64,000 bases of DNA, taken from positions 1 through 64,000 of the forward strand of contig JAVTVY010045406.1 in the NCBI GenBank assembly GCA_036873755.1, in the 5' to 3' direction. A program made the translations under genes and the position numbers. Below are positions 22,363 through 33,990 of the stretch, one piece after another; positions within the stretch are counted from its first letter, which is position 1; each line of letters opens with the position of its first letter. The DNA comes from Hanleya hanleyi (Eukaryota; Mollusca; Polyplacophora; Lepidopleurida; Hanleyidae). The notes beneath the pieces are model-generated. The model was given only the letters and a program-made list of their open reading frames with translations, was not told the origin of the DNA and did no database searches.

Positions 22363-22382
22363 GTCGTTCCATTTACGCTTAC

Positions 22383-22815
22383 ACTACTACTAGTACTTCT
22401 GTCAATATGGCGAATTATTTCAACGACCTTGCTCTAATCCAATCAGCGAGTACTGTAGGTTCAACTTTTTCTCACTTAGACCAATCAATAACGTACTGTT
22501 CCAATGCAAACAGCACTATCTTCTGGTCGGCCTTCAGATTTATTCTTCTCGGCTCTCTATATTTAGGTCCTTTCATCAGGAGTAGTTTCAGGTCCTTATC
22601 ACTCACCACATCAAGGTCATCAGTCACAATATGTTTGCATGGTGTATAGATAAAGTTCGACGATTCGCAATCACAACTATAGCCTCCTGACGTGTATAAT
22701 TTCCAGTCAAACTCCTTGACAGCATTGAAGTAATTGAATATTTTGGTGGCTATAGATTTAGTATACTTATATGAAATGCAAGGAGATTCTGTGAATTTAA
22801 AATAGTTCACACAAT
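22383..22815 (-). pseudogene. N-terminal fragment of a Penelope-like retroelement ORF
   Basis: The minus strand encodes a segment with SYKYTKSIATKIFNY, CDCESSNFIYTPCKHIV, KGPKYREP and ALEQYVIDW. This pattern (CxC..s.f.y...H.vTgdl, then KGPKfREP) precedes the RT domain in abundant invertebrate Penelope-like elements of the type whose RT contains GIPMGTNCAPLLADL, as seen at 54100. The frame breaks after DWSK and the RT domain is absent. It starts about 15 bp outside the right end of the foldback. Family assignment is from memory of motifs and moderately sure. Confidence 0.55.
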
Positions 22816-24800
22816 TCTAAAGCACATACCAAGAATCTAACGATTCGTGATATGTGTTGTATCTCAGGTACGCTTTTATTGTACCTGTTCATGTGGCAAC
22901 TTAGATGACATGACCACACGGCCCCTAGCACCGGTATAAGCGGTATTAGATACAAATCTAGAGAGCTATGATGGAAATGCTCTGACAACTCGTATATTGG
23001 TAATTGGTGAGCTGTGTCGCTGTGACAACTCGTACACTGGGGATTGGTGAGCTGTATCGTCGTCGGATGAAAATTACGGCATTTAACACAAAAGACTAGT
23101 CTGTAAGGCCCGATGCCGACCCAGCATCAACTTCCCACAATGCCAACATATATCAAAAGGTCTGTACAGGGGGCGGGCCTCGGGGGCGAAACGTTCACCA
23201 GCAGAATCTCGCCATATATAGGTATACACAACTGTTTATCTTCTCATCCCTCAAATGGTATTGATATACTAATTGTTTATCTGATTTTAATCTGGCGATC
23301 TGAATCGCATGGTCCTTTCCAAATTATGTTACCAGCAACCAGTTGCTGTACGTATGAAATAAAGGAATATAATCAAGCGAATATTGATCATTGCTATCTC
23401 ATACATACAACAGGAGTTGTATTGAGTAATTAAATATCAATATAGATTTTCTGGGAACTGTTCGCCCCGGTATATTACCACAGCAGGCGATATTCCTTTT
23501 CCCAGAGTTGTTTCGCATCTTAATGTCGATGGTCGAGTTTGATATCGATAGCAGAACATTTGGTTTGATAATGAAACGTAGATTGTGGGCTCCCGAGCAA
23601 TACAACCACGGAAGCTTGTCACTTGGTGAAGGCCCGGACTGGTGCAGAGGCGTAGGTCGCAAGGCCTGTAGTAGTTGCTAAAAGGCCTATATTGGGCGAT
23701 AATTAAACGGACGCGTACGAAAAAAAATTTGCGAAAAGCTTTTGTATTGGATGAAGTCAAATTAGAGGAATAGCCAATGAAATACTTCACACATGTAAAA
23801 GGAAGATAAATGATGGATAATTAATTCAACCATAAATGATGACTATATTTTAAATTTTAGAACTGTGGTAGCTCTCGACTGCGCTGACATTTAACATAAC
23901 TTGAAATAGATGACGTAACACCAAATATCAACTGTTCAAGTGCTCTAGAATCCATAATATTGATGGAATAGATAAACATTGCAGATGTTTTGAAACTGAA
24001 GATGGCCGCCTTAAGTGATGATGAAAAATGTTCCAATGGATTACAACACGTATAAGGGAAGTACTCACACCTTGGTATATGCCGTGAACAAAAAGTCACA
24101 AAAAGAACTAGAGCGAATTAAAAATGCCACACAACGTTCTACATTATGTGATTTTCGCAATTTTCTTCATTGTGTTTTTCACATGTCTGTCATTGGATCC
24201 GAATTTAGTTCATAAATGAATCCCTAGTCTATTTCATGTCAATGTGATTTAGGTGTACGGTATATTGAGTAAATGTCTGATGGATGGGCTGTATAAAGAG
24301 GTTGTTCTCCTATGTTTGGGCCGATATAGATGCAACGCTATATTGACTGTTGTGGTATACTGATGGCTTCCTGTCTAATTTGAGTGGATAGGAGACGGGT
24401 AATTATAACATTTGTGTAGACTGACCGGATTTCTCTAGAGAACGGATTGGTTGTCGACGCTAACATCTCAGTGGGATCTATAAAATTACAGCTTGTCTAA
24501 TCAATCCTATCTATAAATATCAATATAGGATAATTGGAAATATCAAATTTGTCTTCTCTGCTCCAGGCAGACCCCACTTGTCTACACATAGGGTCATATT
24601 CAGACATACGAACTGATAAAACTCGCCTGTCACAACGCTACCTGTTTTATAAAACACGTTCTGTTATCCATTGTCAATCTTACTTCTTCTTTGACATCGT
24701 CAGAATTTCTCTAAAACACACCTATCTAGAATATTCAAGAGAGCAAGTGTGATAGTCAAACATAACACCACTCCCTTCATGTTTGGCTGTGCGTTGAAGT
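22816..24800. other. No recognisable gene
   Basis: AT-rich DNA. Short frames at 23113-23433 and 23399-23790 have no recognised domain. A 45-bp stretch near 22985 (GACAACTCGTATATTGGTAATTGGTGAGCTGT) is repeated once immediately after in altered form (GACAACTCGTACACTGGGGA). Confidence 0.45.
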
Positions 24801-24804
24801 ACGC

Positions 24805-25290
24805 CATGTACAAGCGTCTAGTCCGTCATGCAGGATTCAAGCGTCCTCCATAAAGAATTTGCGTGACAGTAATCCAAAGACCTAATTCATATACCAGCAT
24901 CAGCACTAAACTAAAGAAAACCCATCGTCGTATACATAAATATCTGATAGTTTCCTGTAAAAGAGAAGCTGTCAACAGCCCGCGTTGGCCATTCTAGGGC
25001 AATTCCATGAATGTCGATGACTTACTGTGGTGCCCAAAATGCATGATGGGTCAATTGCACAACGTACCTTTACATCATACACGACGGGGTATCGGAATCG
25101 CTGAGGCTAATTGTTTGCGGTCACAAAACATCATTCACTGATTCAACCGTCGTCCTTGGAAAATTGTCCGCGTCCATAAAAGACATATTTCGTATGACAG
25201 TTCGCACCAACCCCAAATATATATGAAATAAAAATAATAAAATCACAAGATGGTCTCCTTTAAAAGAGAAGAAGTCAACAGTTTTCATTT
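24805..25290 (+). repeat. Dispersed repeat, two partial copies of half A
   Basis: 24810-24990 (from CAAGCGTCTAGTCCGTCAT to GTTTCCTGTAAAAGAGAAGC) and 25145-25290 (from CAACCGTCGTCC to GAGAAGAAGTCAACAGTTTTC) both match the first half of the repeat at 53290-53500. Copies are diverged and incomplete. Confidence 0.55.
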
Positions 25291-27420
25291 ATGTCATCAA
25301 CACATTATGATGTTCTTTGCATAAAATCCTAACCACTGACCATTATTAATTATCCAAATGAATTTCCAAGGTGTTCTCCATAGTATGTATCTCGGTCAAG
25401 TTTTGATTATGGATGTTCACTTGTACATCACATGATGTAAAGCACATGATAATCAAAAGGTCTCTAACCTCGGGTTATTAAAAGCGTATTTAGACATACG
25501 TTGTAATATTTAGCGGCAGAGGTCGTGCACGTTTCGACCGTGTTTTTTTTTGGTCAATGTACGATATTTATCCCAGAATAAAAAAAACATTCCTGTAAGA
25601 ATAACCTGTCAGTCAGTCTGCACATGATCTAGGAAATTCTACCAGACCAGATATGTATACGCCTTGTGATCTGTGTGATTGCTAATCCATTGTAGTTAAC
25701 ATGTATGAGAGATGAGTAATATCCCGAGCAAAGGCATCCAGGCGTGAGTGGAAATACGGTAATTATTGAGATGGAAGATGACTTAATGCGACACGGTGTC
25801 TGGGATATCTTCTTGGTGTTCGATCGAAGTTAGACAGACTGCTAGGGTAAAGAGATTCGTCAACAACTCCCGGAATGTTGAGATTTTCTGGAGATTTCGC
25901 GCACGCGCCAAGAAGACGTCACACCAATGAAGTTTTCAAGGTCAGGAGAAAGTGGATTTCATATTTTCATTTAGTTTTCAGAAACGAAAATATACGCAAT
26001 CAAGATCGCTTTGCTTTATCTCGTGGCAAGCTACTGTCCTGTCAGGTAGACTGTAGGTAGATACTTCCATGATGACAGGAAAATCATTGCTCACCTGATA
26101 ATCTTTTCCCTCGTCAGAAGAGGCTTTAAATACGTAGACCCCTAGATCAGCTGGGAAAAGGAATTTGCGTTGTAGACTGCTCTGGTGAGGTAACTGAGGC
26201 CGATTGATTCATTTCATTGCTTAAATTTGAACCGTGTGATTTATATAATCTTCTGTGGAAATCGAGGAAATAGCACAAGAGATACAAACAACTCGCGGAT
26301 ATAATCAGAGATAAATGGCGGTATTCGCTCTAATGTGGGTAATCAATCAGGGGGAGAAAGCACCTCGGGAGACATTAGTTTGTTAGTCTATCTTTTACAC
26401 CCAATTAACTATGCACAGCGCGAACAAGCAGTGAACACTTTCCGTATCCCAATACATGAAAACCCCAGTATAATCTGTTGAAGGTGAAAGCAAGACATGA
26501 CATACAATGATGTAAAAAAAAGCCTGGCAAAGAACGCAGACAACTTATTTCGTATGACTGGCTCTTCGTCGCGTGTTTGGCAATTCGGGTACTCGGATGT
26601 CGTTGGTGCTATCATTCACATAGACGCATTTATCTGCTTTCCGAACATTATTTCATTTTCGTTGCTTTTAGTTCATTCTTATTCCTGATTCTTTTCATAT
26701 TATCATTTAGCTGATCCTTAGAATAAAAGCTGAAAGGTATTTTTATCTACGATAATCCACATCTATCAACAATGCAACAATTTAATAAGGCAACGGACAA
26801 ATTTTAGGTTATAATTCACGTCAATCCACTTTATCCATTTCATTTTATATGTGTACGTTTGTTGCTATATAGAGCCATTGTGTCTATTATTAAAAGTATT
26901 CGGGAGTAATTTATTGTAGATTCTTTCGGGGAATGACTTTTTCGTTCTTGAAATTTCAAGGTCCATCAGTTTTAAATCGATTTGTCCAAATAAGAATTAG
27001 CATCTCAATGTTACAGATGACTGGCCAAAACAAATAGCGGTGAATCGAAATGAAATAGATCTCAACACCACCACATAACCCCCCTCCTTCCACCCATCCT
27101 AGTATGGTGAAGTAACCATGGTACATCTTTGACCATCTATGTTAAACCATGGTGGCCTGAATACATAATCCAATATTGCAACTAGATTTGAATTAATACA
27201 TACCAAGTCATAATGATAAGAAAATAGATGAATACAATGTTTTTTATTATTATTTCCATTGTTCAGTATTTACAAAATATTTGACACTCTGATGCAACAT
27301 ATCGTCAAAATTGCAAATGGTAAAATAAGTAATATCTATAATTTACACACTAAACAATATTAAGAAACAATATCCTAAATACACATTCTGTCATTATATT
27401 TCATATGCAGTAAATTTAAA
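25291..27420. other. No recognisable gene
   Basis: AT-rich intergenic or intronic DNA. The frames at 25875-26060 and 26409-26688 are short, with no domain or splice support. Confidence 0.45.
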
Positions 27421-27421
27421 C

Positions 27422-27702
27422 CTAACTGAAACAATTATTTGACACTGACATACAAATGTGGAAAATAAACTGTAACTGAATATTTAAAACATGCACAAGT
27501 TGATCAGTCTTACATATCGATTCAATTTGTCTAATAAATTTCAATAGTCTGAGAAGATAATTTTGTCCACTTGAACAAATCACAATACATTTACAGTAAA
27601 TATCACAGGCTCTACGAACAAAAATATTCTGTCCTGGTACAACTGGGATGAAGATTTTTCCCATATCCATTCTTACATCATTATCATACATTCTCTGAAT
27701 TC
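27422..27702 (-). CDS. Hypothetical open frame, unrecognised
   Basis: About 93 codons on the minus strand, beginning right at the edge of the 34-bp minisatellite (VRVGRIQRMYDNDVRMDMG is its start) and ending in a stop at 27422. The first bases match the 3' part of a minisatellite unit including CAG/AGGTGAGAGTTGGT, so the array may have grown out of the exon's acceptor side. With the frame at 28569-28757 it could form two exons of one unknown, perhaps transposon-derived, protein. No function is assigned. Confidence 0.25.
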
Positions 27703-28551
27703 TACCAACTCTCACCTCTGACAGTCACACTGATGGTACCAACTCTCACCTCTGACAGTCACACTGATGGTACCAACTTTCACCTCTGACAGTCACACTT
27801 ATGGTACCAACTCTCACCTCTGACAGTCACACTGATGGTACCAACTCTCACCTCTAACAGTCACACTGATGGTACCAACTCTCACCGCTGACAGTCACAC
27901 TGATGGTACCAACTCTCACCTCTGACAGTCACACTGATGGCACCAACTCTCACCTCTGACAGTCACACTGATGGTACCAACTCTCACCTCTGACAGTCAC
28001 ACTGATGGTACCAACTCTCACCTCTGACAGTCACACTGATGGTACCAACTCTCACCTCTGACAGTCACACTGATTGTACCAACTCTCACCTCTGACAGTC
28101 ACACTGATGGTACCAACTCTCATCTCTGACAGTCACACTGATGGTACCAACTCTCACCTCTGACAGTCACACTGATGGTACCAACTCTCACCTCTGAGTC
28201 ACACTGATGGTACCAACTCTCACCTCTGACAGTCACACTGATGGTACCAACTCTTACCTCTGACAGTCACACTGATGGTACCAACTTTCACCTCTGACAG
28301 TCACACTGATGGTACCAACTCTCACCTCTGACAGTCATACTGATGGTACCAACTCTCACCTCTGACAGTCACACTGATGGTACCAACTTTCACCTCTGAC
28401 AGTCACACTGATGGTACCAACTCTCACCTCTGACAGTCACACTCATGGTACCAACTCTCACCTCTGACAGTCACACTGATGGTACCAACTCTCACCTCTG
28501 ACAGTGACACTGATGGTACCAACTCTCACCTCTGACAGTCACACTGATGGG
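27703..28551. repeat. 34-bp minisatellite, about 25 copies
   Basis: The unit is GGTACCAACTCTCACCTCTG followed by ACAGTCACACTGAT. Copies are almost identical, with single changes (for example CTTTCACC, CATACTG, and one short copy near 28190 lacking several bases). On the minus strand every unit contains CAGAGGTGAGAGTTGG, which fits a strong splice donor (AG/GTGAGA). Confidence 0.97.
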
Positions 28552-28568
28552 TACAGGAACACAATGGT

Positions 28569-28757
28569 TTACAACACAAGCAATTCTGAATGACCATCTT
28601 TCAGTAGAATAACGGAGTTGTCTCTCTTAAACCGCTTCGAGTAAGACAAAGTTGCGTACACCTTAGTATCAAAACCAAATCTATCGTGCACTGTACAGTC
28701 TCTGCTTCTTATAGTTTCTCCTAAATACCGTTGCAGCTCCAAACTTGGGTTAAACAA
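28569..28757 (-). CDS. Hypothetical open frame, unrecognised
   Basis: 62 codons on the minus strand with the segment KVYATLSYSKRFKRDNSVILL near residues 32-52. It vaguely resembles uncharacterised transposon-associated proteins of invertebrates. It lies on the far side of the minisatellite from the frame at 27422-27702 on the same strand, so both may be exons separated by an expanded intron. Low confidence. Confidence 0.2.
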   Translation of the reverse strand: MFNPSLELQRYLGETIRSRDCTVHDRFGFDTKVYATLSYSKRFKRDNSVILLKDGHSELLVL

Positions 28758-28969
28758 AGTGTTCAGTTAACACCACTGCCTAATAGGGTACAGATCTTCT
28801 TTTAAAGCTTTCTTTACAATACAAATCAGAGACAACATCATTGGCATTTTATAAGTGGCATTCTGCAAAACGATTAAGCTCTCGTTGGGCTAAATAAATT
28901 TTGTAAACCATAATTAAGATTTATTTCTTAGAGAAATAATAAGGTATTTTATTTTTGTTCTGAATATAT

Positions 28970-30395
28970 TAAAGTGCCCACAGCCGAATATATACATTGA
29001 TACTTATCTCCGACGGAGATATTACATTCTACACATATTCTTTCTTCAATCGGCGTTTTGTTCCATCTACTCTTTTCTCTAGGAAGGGAGTCTTTTGATG
29101 TCCAAAAACTTTAAAGTGGAAATAAAAGGTTATCTGGTAATATATCAAAATATTTTTCTAACTCAAAATCTAAACTTTCCATGTCGCTTCTCCTACTTTG
29201 TAAATACTGGTCTTGCAACTTTCTTTTCGTACTTATCAACAGCCACTTACAATTCGGAAATGACTGACTATCCCAGATATTACTTACTCCCAGGTTGTTA
29301 AGAATAGAGTTTACTTTATATCCAGATAAAACTATCAACAAGCATGAATTTATCCAAAATACTCGATATTTGGTTAATTTACCTCCCAATAACTTACCCG
29401 AATAATTTAATATCCAACATTGAACTGTCACTTGAACACGAAACCTCCCTAGTTCCCCAAATATCATGTAACTACCTGTCGACTTACGGAGTTTTAGTAA
29501 TTGTTTAAGGCATTTCAGCTCACATGCCAGTATGCATTTATATTCCCTACTCCTCATATCTCACATCCATATACTAGTACCGGCATCACAGTTTGATCGA
29601 ACAATTGCATAATACAGTCCATCGGTAAATCTAGGTTCCTACATTTCTTTTGACAGTACATTGCTTTAGTAGTTTGTTGAACATTATTCTTCATACAGTA
29701 AGTGAAACTATTAGAACTGAAATAAACTCCGAGATATTTAAGATGACTATTTCAATGGTCTCATTGTTGTATGTAAACTTAAAATTATTGGTTTTTCTGC
29801 ATCCAAAGATAATAATTTTTACCTTTTGCTTATTCACACATAATTTCCAGGTTATGCTGTACTGGTGGTATATATCTAAGGAGTGTTGAAGTTCTGCTGA
29901 TGAGTTAGCTAAAATGACCGTGTCATCTGTCTTACACCAGTTTCACAGGGAAACATTCCAGATATACTGTTATTAATTTTGACACAGGACAATTTGTTAT
30001 ACTTATTCACTACTACTGTAAACATCTTGTCGCCTATACCATTATTAAGAATCTTAAACCACGGACCGTCCCTCCATATAATACCGAACGCTCGACTAAG
30101 GTCAATAAACGCACCGAACATCTTCGTCTTCTTTGTTTTCATAATATCTATAAATGACCGCAAATTAAAGATATGATCTAAAGTTGAATACCCTTTTCAA
30201 AATGCAGCTTGCGCCTCAGATAATATGTCATTTTCTTCTAAAAATAATGCTAGTCGAGTGTTCAATATAGATGTGAATAATTTTCTCATACAGCCCAGAA
30301 GAGTGATTGGACTGTAGTTTTCTGGGTTAGACAACGGCATATGTTGTGGTAAAGGGAATAAATCTGGATTCTTTCTTTGCAATGATTACATCAAT
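28970..30395 (-). pseudogene. Degraded, 5'-truncated LINE ORF2 (RT and C-terminus)
   Basis: Reading the minus strand from 30382: an RT start with NYSPITLLGCMRKLFTSILN and ENDILSEAQA; motif A with AFIDLSRAFGIIWRDG (second catalytic-region Asp replaced by Gly) and an ETGVRQ segment (30163-29909); an ADDTVILAN motif C near 29920-29890 in another frame; then C-terminal KQLLKLRKSTGSYMIFGELG (29557-29111) and ERICVECNISVGDKYQ near 29070-29010, a CxxC...GD.Y motif. Several frameshifts separate the pieces. No endonuclease is found upstream. The family resembles that of the LINE at 10319-11290. Confidence 0.8.
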
Positions 30396-31055
30396 CCTAG
30401 AGTCAACCATGAGTCTAAGCAAATGTTGCCTCACTGCTAAGGGAATTAGATTCAGACCTACAAATATGTATATTTTTATGGAAAGTTATCATGTATTCCG
30501 TGGGATTGAGTGGAACTATCACTAGGCGACCATTGTAATTTGGGGCTAGCACAAACCTACAACTGTAATATCAATCCTACAATTGTAGCAATGTGCTTTA
30601 GCTATATAAACTGTGTGGTTTCTTATTCCTCGTACTGTTCCCCATACTTATAGCAAAGTAAAATTTACAGATGTATACCCTGCTTCTTACAAAGTATAAA
30701 CGGTCAGTAAATTCATCAAAGTTGGCAAGCGAGTGAATGTTAATTGAAAGAAGAAAAAACTCACGACCACGAATATCGAAATTGCTGATTTGAAATTCAG
30801 AAATATTATTTATTTATTTATTTATTTATTTATTCATTTATAGATTCTAGTACATGCAACTGTTAGATGCGCACAGCTAACCTCAGTGAATTTTAGAACT
30901 GGACCGGTTAAACTGTATGTACTTGTAAACACAGATTGTGGATTTTGAAAATTCGAAAGTGCATCATTGAAAATGCAAGGTGTTGATTACATGTCAAGTT
31001 TTTGATCAGCGTGTTAAAATTTACTCTTGTGTAAATCAGAAAATGCTGATACAGG
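30396..31055. other. No gene; TTTA microsatellite inside
   Basis: No coding sequence is seen. An uninterrupted TTTA tetranucleotide run of about eight units occupies about 30806-30840. Confidence 0.6.
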
Positions 31056-31059
31056 CAGT

Positions 31060-31520
31060 AGATCATGATTTTCCAATGTCAAATCCGTATGCTGATCAGT
31101 GTTCATTCGTCCATATGATTTGTGTTATAAATGTCGTTATCTGTAGAATGATATAGCTGTCATGCTTTGATTGTGCTTTTTCATATGAACACCATGAGGA
31201 TCTTGAAGTTCATCGGGTGCCGGTGTGATGGAAACGGTGGCCCGATGCATCCAGTGTCTGGAGGACACTCGCGTCTAGACGTAGACACTAAGACCTGGGG
31301 TCGATTTCTCGAAAGTCAACTTAAGTCCAAAAATGGTACTTAAGTCCCTAAATTGACTTAATTGTAAGGAGCAAAATATGTTTATGTATTCTTAAACTTT
31401 TTGAATTGGTGCTAATACTGTTATATGGAAATGGAATAGGTCTTTGGATTATGGACGCGGATATTCTCTAATGGACGACGGCTGGATTATGAATGACGGA
31501 CTAGACGCTTGTAATTTAAC
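31060..31520. repeat. Rearranged copy of a dispersed repeat (half B then inverted half A)
   Basis: 31075-31220 matches 53515-53660 (ATCAGTGTTCATTCGTCCATATG, then CACCATGAGGATCTTGAAGT). 31400-31520 matches 57945-58055, that is half A in the opposite orientation (GGTGCTAATACTGTTATATGG, GGACGACGGCTG). Between them lies a different repeat (31290-31360, GGGGTCGATTTCTCGAAAGT followed by two AACTTAAGTCC-like units). Confidence 0.6.
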
Positions 31521-33600
31521 AATAGCGCGGCAGACTGGGAAAATAAGACGAAAGAATAACATGTCTCAATATACAGCTGACGAAAGGACAAATAATGGAA
31601 ATATATTTAGTACGGATATGTATAGGACAGAAGTTATATGTTTAATGTATAGATCTGCAAAAATATATAAAGAATATATTTATCGGTGAAATGATTAATT
31701 TTAAAATCAAAACGATAAAATGTGCAAATAATAAAAACATGTATAAATGAGATTAATATGCAAGTTTTGAAACTAAATTAAAATAATATAAAATCTACAG
31801 CAGTAGCGCTGTTACAACTGCAGCTGACGCTTGTGTGATTCAAATAGATGTATGATCCAAGATTGACAGTGTTAATTACATATGATAATCAGTGTATTAT
31901 GAAGAGCAGATCGCTGATGAATCAATTACCTACAGGTCAGTTAGGGATAACCAGGGATATTTGATACATTTTATGAATTTGGGAGAAAAAACTAACCGTT
32001 TGACGCAGTCAGTTCCCGTACTCGGCGATCAACAAACACGAGCGCCGCCTACAACTAAGCTGGTCGCACAAATGACCTCCCTTCACGAGGGTTCATACGG
32101 GGGCGTCCTCCAGCCGCACTTTTCTTTCAGACCTTCATGTCTCGAATCCATGTATTGAATTGATAATTTTGTATGAACAATATATATAGTTCAGAACATT
32201 TTTTTGCTGGCATTTGTCTCTTGATCTCCAAACATTTGGGGTGTTTAGGCATTGACAATAATGACATTTTCAGCCTTATTTGCAAGAGCCAAAACTTTAT
32301 AAAATAATCTTACAAGATATATTTTGTTACAGTAAGTTGATTCCATGATTTCTTGTTACTGTATAATTGTTCGAGAATATATTTTTTAGTCAGGTAAGAA
32401 AATATTCTTGTTAGAGAATATTTTAGAAAGGTATAGTGTGTTAAGAAAAATAACCCTTTTGCTTCACTCAAACATTTTTGCACAGAAGATTATCTTGAAA
32501 ATAACCTTAGATTGACAAAAATAATTAAGAAAATAGCTCAAAACAAAATAAATTTCATTACTTTTCTTAAAAACAGCAGTTTTGGGTGTTTTATATAAAA
32601 TTGTTAGAATCATTTGTCATTTTGTGTTTTGAGAAATCTTAATTTTATAAATATTTTTGTTTATGTGGGACAGTTGTATTTAACCATCAACAGTGCTATA
32701 CAAAAATGACTTGGCTTTTTCTGGCTTATACTCCAAAGATGGATCCTGCAATTTATGCACAGAATGGGTTCCAACTGATGGAAATGTGCACACTCATGGT
32801 TATACATGTACATGTATGTCAGTTGAATATTGCACTTTTTACATTCGGTGATATTTTTTCTACATAATTGGTTAATTTGTCATTTGTTTAATCTCGACAT
32901 GGGCCTACTCAAATTGTTTGTACAAAATCTCTGATAGCAGCTTAGTTTATGCTAGGCAAGTAAACAATTATTTAGTACTGACCTAATCCGACTTTCGCAC
33001 ATTATTGAGAGAACAAAGGACCAGTGATTTCAGTTGATCACCTACTGGTTCGTATCATTTCAATTTGACCAATCTATTAGCCCAGGAGAATATTTTGAAA
33101 TGCTCATAATTGACATAATTTGATAAAGATGTACTATATTTTTCAGTACAAGTATTTAAAGAAAGTGTCATTATGCTTGAATTAATGTATAATTTGGGAA
33201 ACATTACATGAAAATATGCCAGCTATCTCAAGTTAAAAATTTCTCCTGAGTTAAAAGATAGGACAAGTGAATTATGACAACCACTACATCAGATGAAATC
33301 ACTGGTCACAGGATGGACAAACTTTTCTTTGCATTCTCAATAATGTACAATGGCAGATTCCAATAAAATTGGACAGGATTTCCATAGATTCAGTGCTTAA
33401 AGCCCAAAACAATAAGCAGTAGGAGCTGGTACATCAGAGCTTTAAATCCCACTCAACATTCTATTCTAGAGGGTACACAAAGGATTTCCACATTATTCTG
33501 GTCAGATCATCTACAAGAACTACTTTAGTGAGAGTACATGCGAAGATTATGGTCGTTATGGTCAGAGATGCCAAACAAATTATCATGAATGAAATATGTT
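31521..33600. other. No recognisable gene
   Basis: Very AT-rich. Frames at 31444-31689 and 31892-32158 overlap or follow repeat sequence and have no domain. No motif stands out. Confidence 0.45.
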
Positions 33601-33990
33601 CCACAGTCATAATCAGCATGGCCAGAGACCCCAAAATGGAATTGTTATTCAGGAACATGGCAGCGTGACTAATGTCACCGGACCTACGAAGTAGGGTAGG
33701 CATCAGGACTCCGACGGGAACTGAACTCTTGGAAATCCCCCATGCCTCAAGTTGAAATCCTATCTATATTAAGATGGGCACAGCCCAAGTCAGAATCACC
33801 AGTGATTTTCATCAAAAATCACCAGAAGTTTTTATCAAAAGTAGGCCAGCTCAGAACTTGCTGGCAAGAGTCCCGTAATGCTCCTTCATGCCAAAAACCA
33901 AGGTTCTACTGTCCACGTTCCTCCTTATTTTCGGATGGACTCACTCGGCATGGCCAGAGTCCTCAAAATAGAATTGTTATTCAGGAATAA
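33600..33990 (-). repeat. Dispersed repeat (third copy of the 6.2-kb family) between direct repeats
   Basis: 33675-33900 is the inverse of the 6195-6645 unit (GAAGTAGGGTAGGCATCAGG, then AATCACCAGTGATTTT). It lies between two direct copies of a 40-bp motif, GCATGGCCAGAG.CC.CAAAAT.GAATTGTTATTCAGGAA (dots are variable bases), at 33616-33655 and 33950-33988, which probably belong to the repeat family's own tandem structure. Confidence 0.7.

Larger units (their letters stand above)
9303..22367. mobile_element. Giant foldback (inverted-repeat) element with 5-bp flanking duplication
   Basis: The plus strand from 9308 matches the reverse complement ending at 22362: the first 30 bp, starting ATTTCACCCGGATGTAGAGG, are identical, and 9349-9430 versus 22236-22317 differ at only 2 of 82 positions. 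Immediately outside are GTCGT at 9303-9307 and GTCGT at 22363-22367, the expected signature of a target-site duplication. The arms are collinear: terminal segment, 152-bp units, poly-A/T block, about 170-bp units, NRF1/CRE-rich units, 21-bp satellite and a central spacer. No transposase is seen, so it would be non-autonomous. Five-bp duplications occur in several DNA transposon groups (for example Transib, Polinton); the terminus matches none that I recognise. An assembly or amplification artefact is unlikely because the arms differ in sequence and in one LINE insertion. Confidence 0.8.

Noticed and set aside
9303..22367. CRISPR array interpretation of the regular short repeats
   Set aside because: The units are contiguous satellite without spacers, and the context is eukaryotic.
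9303..22367. Palindrome as an assembly or library hairpin artefact
   Set aside because: The arms differ in array length, unit number, point changes and a LINE insertion, and short direct repeats flank the whole, which an artefact would not produce. Long-read confirmation would still be decisive.
23399..23790. Minus-strand frames with REPTIYVSLSNQMFCYRYQT
   Set aside because: They are compositionally protein-like but unrecognised, short and without splice or homology support.
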